This document shows positions 60,301 through 64,000 of a DNA stretch of 64,000 nt, in pieces. Every line of letters starts with the position of its first letter. Within the stretch, counting starts at the first letter, position 1. The translations under genes and the position numbers were made by a program. The stretch is from Variovorax sp. SG517 (lineage in GTDB: Bacteria > Pseudomonadota > Gammaproteobacteria > Burkholderiales > Burkholderiaceae_C): contig NZ_JABMJG010000012.1 of assembly GCF_013376045.1 (NCBI RefSeq), forward strand, positions 124,001-188,000, given 5' to 3'. The notes under the pieces were generated by a model that saw nothing but the letters and a program-made list of their open reading frames with translations, was not told the DNA's origin and searched no databases.

Positions 60301-62135
60301 ACCGCAACGGGCGGATGGTCGAGGCATCCAACAACGACGCGCGCCTGCAGTGGTTCTACGACCCGGCCGGCAACCTGACACGCGAGCATCAGCACGACCT
60401 GCAGGCCGGACGCACGGCGATATGGCAGCACCGCTACGACGCGCTCAACCAGCGCGTCGCCACGATCCGCCCCGACGGCCATACGACCCAGTGGCTCACC
60501 TACGGTTCGGGCCACGTCCACGGCCTGCTGCTCGATGGACACGACATCCTCGGCTTCGAGCGCGACGACCTCCATCGCGAAGTGCTGCGCGAGCAGCGCA
60601 ACGGCCTGACCCAGAAGCTGCGCTACGACAACGCAGGGCGGCGGCTGGAACAGCAGGTCGTGCCGGGCCAGGCCAGCGCACCCGGCGCGCTGCAGCTGCG
60701 GCGCACCTACGGCTACGACAAGGCGGGGCAGCTGGTCGCCATCGGCGACAGCCATCATGGCAACCTCGACTACCGCTACGACCCCGTCGGCCGTCTCGTC
60801 GAGGCAAACAGCCGGTTCGGACGCGAGACCTTCGCCTTCGATCCGGTGGGCAACATCGCCGAGCCCCACGACGAGGCCGGCGCAAGCCGGGCTCCCATCG
60901 CTCCCTTGTTCGACAACCTGCTCAGGGCCTATGCCGGCGTCCGCTATCGGTACGACGAGCACGGCAACATGGTCGAGCGCGTGTGCAACGGCCGGTCGAC
61001 CACCTTCGCGTGGGACGGCTTCGGGCGCCTGAGCTCCGCCACGGACGAAGACGGCACGCCAACCTCGTTCGCCTACGACCCGCTGGGGCGCCGCATTTCC
61101 AAGCGTTCGCGAGACAGCATCACCAGGTTCGGTTGGGATGGCGACACGCTTGCCTTCGAGAGCACGCAGAGCCTCGCCGCAGAGCAGGAAGACGAGGGAC
61201 GCGGCTGGAGCGTGCACTACGTTCATGAGCCGCGCTCCTTCGCTCCGCTGGTTCAACTGCGCCAGGCGCATGCGATCGTGCCGGGCAGGACGCCCGATGT
61301 GCGGGAGCTCATGGCCGCCAACGGTGGCGCCTACGACATCGAGCAAGACCCGCTGTGGAACGGCGAACTCCAGCCGGGGCAACGCAGCTTCGAAGCGGAC
61401 GAGATCGCCTTCTGTCAGTGCGACCACCTCGGCACGCCGCGGGACCTGACCGATCACGAGGGCCGCGTCGGCTGGTCGGCCCAGTACAAGGCCTGGGGAG
61501 AGGCGCGCGAGGTCATCAGCGAGGCGGGACGACGTGCCGGCATCGTGAACCCCATCCGCTTCCAGGGGCAGTACTTCGACGCCGAAACGGGGCTGCACTA
61601 CAACCGCTACCGCTACTACGATCCGGCGAGCGGCCGGTATGTCTCGCCCGATCCGCTCGGGCTTGCTGGCGGTCTCAATCTGTATGCCTACGTCGGCGGC
61701 AACCCCGTGCGCGGCATCGATCCGCTGGGTCTGGTCGACATCAACCTGTTCCCGCACAACGAGGCGATCCGGCAGTCGGCCGACAACATCCCGAGCCCGC
61801 CCGGTACGTTCACGGTCGGCTCCCACGGCAACCCGAGCATCATGACCGACACCGCGCTCAAGGGCATCACGCCTGCACAGATGGCAGAGCGGATCAAGGC
61901 GCACCCGTCTTATACGGAAGGCCAGAAGGTGCAACTGATGTCGTGCGAGACCGGCAAGGGCACCGACCCCTACGCCCAGAAACTGGCCAACGAGCTCAAT
62001 GCGCCTGTCGTGGCGCCCGACAAGCTCCTGTGGATCTGGCCCCACGGCGCCTACAAGCCTGCCGGCCGGAAGGCCGACGGCACCATGGACACCGCAGATC
62101 CCGGCGTCTGGCATACCTTCAACCCCAAGTCATGA
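57360..62135 (+). CDS. Rhs-family T6SS effector with caspase-like C-terminal toxin domain
   Basis: This 1591-residue protein has an N-terminal hydrophobic region (about 45-130, VLGSIPIVGNIMALVDVFLD) without a PAAR motif, then the DUF6531 start (GGSISLALGDESFSHTDFVL) and many YD repeats (about 560-1440). The core ends with two DPLGL motifs, the second finishing at residue 1458, where Rhs proteins cut themselves. The tip (1459-1591) has VGSHG with H1489 and LMSCETGKG with C1529, the spacing and sequence of clan CD (caspase/CHAT-like) cysteine peptidases. The ATG at 57360 is chosen because upstream codons overlap vgrG. Confidence 0.85.
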   Translation: MAEQEAGAKPQAAEREPQTAVAPLNTIVKEDVAAASKAVDDWLRSFSGGYVTLERLTMVLGSIPIVGNIMALVDVFLDIINIVEKKAKDGVDAFLNWVSLGINLIGLIPIPPSMAAARMSLRPTLHLVKQELKTAASNLGEAIVTILVGHLNATIMGELDKFIDGAIAKLDGILKSCADLADKIIDNLVDILRRVLGQKDLFTVGTPAAAETKVHDPKTQSTWSRMWGAAVRYSKQSANYVAKAAASQLPDGVAGRVNGVITQMLDFKQQLRGQLSRLADKEAQASIMWLLHKLRDALLKKKGKRAAIVPPQSGAVAQKDKPGDQLGHISKQAPANGRGCSIKNGPAPVRKGGSISLALGDESFSHTDFVLAAPLPIEWARTYASDLDAFDRGSLGARWITPYSMRVDVTTPTRGARQGQPSLVYHAADGRSHAYPVLAVGQAYFDPIEEVRVSRLSESLLALDFGKPLPQSEQSQWREIYEYVDSRQPHFRLVAQQAKDGMAIGLRYDHVIAATGERVLSDIISKHGEAVMAHVGTKPDAQTGLIQSLWELKDGQVMRQLAGYTHDDERDLVAAQDEDGASWSYTYSHHLVTRYTDRTGRGMNLEYDGTGPDAKAVREWSDDGSFALKLEWDRNIRLTYVTDALGGETWHYYDIQGYTYRIIHPDGLQEWFFRDDAKNITRHVHTDGTTDDYTYDADGNLQTHTRADGSRVHYEYDRLNRLTGIRDAEGGVWKRDYDAQGHLTEEIDPLGHKTEYAYDKAGRPVRITDAKGGTKLMSYTPRGRLASLTDCSGKTSRWTYDDRGRLATAVDPAGNVTRHLYSLPQEDAVLRAQGSVPGLLHEIVLPDGTREQKLHDPEGRMLAHVDGLGRRTHYSYNRAGLIAGRTDAEGNSLRYQWDLLGRLVELHNENGSRHSLRYDPVGRLLEKTDFARRTTRYRYEESTGRLVEVAAGGRVVQLQADAMGRMTERSAGGQVERFAFDRNGRMVEASNNDARLQWFYDPAGNLTREHQHDLQAGRTAIWQHRYDALNQRVATIRPDGHTTQWLTYGSGHVHGLLLDGHDILGFERDDLHREVLREQRNGLTQKLRYDNAGRRLEQQVVPGQASAPGALQLRRTYGYDKAGQLVAIGDSHHGNLDYRYDPVGRLVEANSRFGRETFAFDPVGNIAEPHDEAGASRAPIAPLFDNLLRAYAGVRYRYDEHGNMVERVCNGRSTTFAWDGFGRLSSATDEDGTPTSFAYDPLGRRISKRSRDSITRFGWDGDTLAFESTQSLAAEQEDEGRGWSVHYVHEPRSFAPLVQLRQAHAIVPGRTPDVRELMAANGGAYDIEQDPLWNGELQPGQRSFEADEIAFCQCDHLGTPRDLTDHEGRVGWSAQYKAWGEAREVISEAGRRAGIVNPIRFQGQYFDAETGLHYNRYRYYDPASGRYVSPDPLGLAGGLNLYAYVGGNPVRGIDPLGLVDINLFPHNEAIRQSADNIPSPPGTFTVGSHGNPSIMTDTALKGITPAQMAERIKAHPSYTEGQKVQLMSCETGKGTDPYAQKLANELNAPVVAPDKLLWIWPHGAYKPAGRKADGTMDTADPGVWHTFNPKS

Positions 62136-62611
62136 AGAACATCGATCTCAGGTTCGGCGCGAAGCTGGCAGTGCTTCTTCCTCTTCTTCTGAACCTCCCA
62201 GTCTCTTACGCAACGGAGAACCAAGCCATGGACAAGCCCGACGCCGCACCGGCCTCTTCTTCTTCGCCCATCTCGGGTGCCCAGTCATATTCACTGACAG
62301 ATGTGCAGCGAGCCGAACTGGTCACGAAGGCCGAGGCCGGCGACGCCGAGGCTGCGTTCCGTCTCTCGCTGTACTACACCTTCGCGTCTTCTGACGAGGC
62401 TCAGCGAACCCGCTGGCTGACGGTCGCGGCCAAGGCCGGGCACGTCGTCGCGCAGCACAACCTGGCCTACGACCTCTACATGAGCGGCAAGGACCTCGCC
62501 GAAGCCGCGCATTGGGCGGCAGAGTCATCGAAGAACGGCAATTCGGAGGCGGGCGATCTGCTCAAGGAAATCGAGGCGGCCCGCGCGAAGGCCCGGGGCT
62601 CGCGTCCGTGA
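62132..62611 (+). CDS. Exported Sel1-repeat-like protein, candidate immunity protein
   Basis: This 159-residue protein has a signal peptide (1-28, ending PVSYATE) and a helical part with Sel1/TPR-like units: AEAGDAEAAFRLSLYYTFAS, then AAKAGHVVAQHNLAYDLYMS and AAHWAAESSKNGNSEAGDLL. It overlaps the rhs stop by four bases (ATGA), the strongest position for the cognate immunity protein. Sel1-repeat proteins are common immunity partners of T6SS effectors. Export suggests that the toxin acts in or reaches the periplasm. Function is inferred. Confidence 0.75.
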   Translation: MKNIDLRFGAKLAVLLPLLLNLPVSYATENQAMDKPDAAPASSSSPISGAQSYSLTDVQRAELVTKAEAGDAEAAFRLSLYYTFASSDEAQRTRWLTVAAKAGHVVAQHNLAYDLYMSGKDLAEAAHWAAESSKNGNSEAGDLLKEIEAARAKARGSRP

Positions 62612-62946
62612 GTGACGGCCTCGATGGTTCGGTCGCGCCGCTCTTCGAGATCGAGTCGCCGGATCGGCTGGTGCTCAGCACCCCGGTGGTGATCGCATTG
62701 GGGAATGCTTTCAGGCTGTTCGAGAAGGCCGCGCAAGACCTGAACAACTTCGACGTCTGCATTGCCGAGAGGCGGAAAGAGCACGGCGAGGGCGAAGACG
62801 GAGTCGACACCGTCGGCATCGCCTTCTCGGCCAAGCTGCTGCCCGGACAGAAGGGACTCGGCAACGCCAGCAGGTTGGGGCGGTCGATCCTGTACATCGC
62901 ATCGAGGACAACAGGAGAGATCTTGCGGGAGCAAGGAAGCAGGTAG
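62608..62946 (+). CDS. Small hypothetical protein downstream of the Rhs effector
   Basis: This 112-residue protein begins with GTG at 62608, overlapping the Sel1-like gene stop (GTGA). It reads VSDGLDGSVAPLFEIESPDR and has a central acidic stretch KEHGEGEDGVDTVG, with no signal peptide and no motif I recognise. It is polar and mixed alpha/beta. Tight coupling to the putative immunity gene suggests a role in the same module, as a second immunity or an adaptor protein. A longer reading from 62512 would overlap the previous gene. Confidence 0.6.
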   Translation: MSDGLDGSVAPLFEIESPDRLVLSTPVVIALGNAFRLFEKAAQDLNNFDVCIAERRKEHGEGEDGVDTVGIAFSAKLLPGQKGLGNASRLGRSILYIASRTTGEILREQGSR

Positions 62947-63026
62947 TGATCCCGACGCTGGGACTGTTTCAAAAGATGCCGCGACCGACTGAGTACGCGG
63001 CTTTCGATTTTGCAAGGGAGAAAAGA

Positions 63027-63290
63027 ATGAAAGAAATCATCGAAGTCGATGGCCTGGTAGCACAGGCAATTGCAGTGGCCTGGGAGGATGGGAAGTCTTC
63101 AGGCCTGCTGTTCGAAAACTACAAGCTCGTGCTGTCCGACGCATCCGACGCATTTGACGGCTACCGGGTTGCATGGAAAGCCTCGAACAAGCCGCAGGGT
63201 CATCGCGGTGCCCTGCCGGGCTTGGTGGAGCCGCAACTGCCGATCGAAAAGTTCAGCGGCCGAGTCCTTCAGCAGCATCTGTCTCGCTGA
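63027..63290 (+). CDS. Small hypothetical protein in the vgrG-rhs module
   Basis: This 87-residue protein begins MKEIIEVDGLVAQAIAVAWE at an ATG with a good AAGGGAG site six bases upstream (63014-63020). An in-frame GTG at 62946, overlapping the previous stop, would add 27 residues. It is hydrophilic and contains a GLLFENYKLVLSDASDAFDG segment. No family is apparent. Position suggests an immunity or accessory function for the Rhs tip. Confidence 0.5.
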   Translation: MKEIIEVDGLVAQAIAVAWEDGKSSGLLFENYKLVLSDASDAFDGYRVAWKASNKPQGHRGALPGLVEPQLPIEKFSGRVLQQHLSR

Positions 63291-63316
63291 AGAGACGGCG
63301 AACCGAGGGGCATCGA

Positions 63317-63811
63317 GTGTCTTCCCAAATCATCATCCTCGCCCACGACATGTGGCGCAAAGGCACAGGCGGTGCTCCCGCCGGGCTCGTCGGCCAGGCC
63401 GACAGCTTTGCCTACGCCGGGCTCGACCTGGGCCTTGCACAGTTCGCTGCAACGACTTTCGCAGGCACGAGCTTCACGGCCACCAGCTTCAAGCAGGCGG
63501 GCTGGAGCGGTTGCCAGTTCACGGGCTGCAGCTTTACCCAGTGCGACTTCAGCAGCATCTCGATCACCGGCTGCACGTTCATCAACTGCAGCTTCACGCG
63601 CGCTAACTTCGACAGCGCGAGCATCGGAAGCAGCACCTTCAGGCAGTGCCAGTGGGACGACATCAGCTTCGCAGGCGGCAGCTGGAACGACGTCGGCGTG
63701 CTGGACTGCAGCGGCACCGTGGTGCATGCGCAGGGGCTGCAGGGACGCAGCGTGGACTTCACGGGCAGCACCTTCGAGCAGCTCGAGTTCCAGGGCGCGA
63801 ACATCAACTGA
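63317..63811 (+). CDS. Pentapeptide-repeat protein
   Basis: This 164-residue protein begins with GTG at 63317 after a GAGGGG site. From about residue 40 it repeats A(F/N/D)xx-like units such as TSFTATSFKQ, GCQFTGCSFTQ, CTFINCSFTRANF and SSTFRQCQWD. Such repeats build a right-handed beta-helix. T6SS vgrG clusters often contain a pentapeptide-repeat gene, sometimes as an adaptor or immunity protein. It follows the small genes of the module on the same strand. Confidence 0.8.
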   Translation: MSSQIIILAHDMWRKGTGGAPAGLVGQADSFAYAGLDLGLAQFAATTFAGTSFTATSFKQAGWSGCQFTGCSFTQCDFSSISITGCTFINCSFTRANFDSASIGSSTFRQCQWDDISFAGGSWNDVGVLDCSGTVVHAQGLQGRSVDFTGSTFEQLEFQGANIN

Positions 63812-63844
63812 GCCTTGACCGGCACATATCACTTCATCGATTCC

Positions 63845-64000
63845 ATGTTCATGAAAAACATCAAGACCGTATTCGTCGCCGCTGCTTTCCTCGGCGCTGC
63901 TTCCCTGTGTGCCGCACAAGCCGAAATGAAAACCACGCTGACCAAGCTGCACCAGAGCTACGAGAAGCAGGGCCGCCGTGCGCTCGGCATGCCGGAGTAC
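63845..64000 (+). CDS. N-terminal part of an exported protein cut by the window edge
   Basis: The 52 visible residues begin MFMKNIKTVFVAAAFLGAAS, a typical signal peptide ending near CAAQA, followed by EMKTTLTKLHQSYEKQGRRA. ATG codons at 63845 and 63851 are both in frame. The protein continues past position 64000. It could be another periplasmic immunity or structural protein of the vgrG-rhs region. Too little is visible to name it. Confidence 0.6.
   Translation, partial: MFMKNIKTVFVAAAFLGAASLCAAQAEMKTTLTKLHQSYEKQGRRALGMPEY

Noticed and set aside
1..64000. tRNA, rRNA, CRISPR and insertion-sequence survey
   Set aside because: No cloverleaf-like sequence, rRNA segment, regularly spaced direct repeat or transposase with terminal repeats was seen in the window.

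Overview
The window looks like a chromosomal segment of a high-GC betaproteobacterium of the Comamonadaceae. Variovorax is my best guess, based on GC-rich codon use, the etfBA, cydDCAB-X and aroC sequences, and the number of ABC-transport and CoA-catabolism operons. The species call is inference, because no rRNA or tRNA gene is present. About 49 protein genes are packed densely, with many 1-4 base stop/start overlaps. I saw no insertion sequence, CRISPR array or tRNA.

Layout. (1) 93-9427, minus: an eight-gene catabolic operon read from 9427 downward. It encodes a class II aldolase/adducin protein, a peptide-type ABC importer (binding protein, two permeases, a double ATPase), a 2-hydroxyacid dehydrogenase, a class III aminotransferase and an acetylpolyamine amidohydrolase/HDAC-like enzyme. 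A palindrome of the GntR/FadR type lies in its promoter region. (2) 9817-15595, plus: etfB-etfA, a perfect UUCG-loop terminator, an acyl-CoA dehydrogenase, a nitronate monooxygenase-type flavoprotein and an acyltransferase-3 membrane protein. (3) 15680-22752: cydDC-cydAB-cydX, making and assembling cytochrome bd oxidase, followed by a convergent GbsR/MarR-type regulator. A perfect palindrome at the cydD promoter has a 14/19 match just upstream of that regulator's own start codon. (4) 22802-29271: an AraC-type regulator divergent from a six-gene acyl-CoA operon (ligase, SCP2-type thiolase, two MaoC hydratases, SDR, enoyl-CoA hydratase). (5) 29284-33282, minus: a TonB-dependent siderophore receptor, a PiuC-type dioxygenase and a DUF2167 protein. 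(6) 33573-39952, plus: a four-gene MoxR ATPase / vWA-like / beta-propeller system. (7) 39954-46516: a cupin, proline iminopeptidase, ArsR-SRPBCC-MFS cluster, a 61-residue protein, aroC and a second MFS transporter. (8) 46534-48812: an exported lipoprotein metallophosphoesterase behind a Pho-box-like triple repeat. (9) 48857-53969, minus: two tandem AspT-type aspartate:alanine exchangers and aspartate 4-decarboxylase. (10) 54134 to the end: a type VI secretion vgrG-rhs module. The Rhs tip looks like a small His/Cys caspase-like peptidase, and four or five small genes, probably immunity or accessory, follow.

The two most unusual modules are the MoxR/vWA/propeller operon, which resembles the computationally described MoxR-vWA-bpX ternary conflict systems, and the vgrG-rhs module with its caspase-like tip and its string of small downstream genes. 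The best regulatory finding is the paired cyd/regulator operator.
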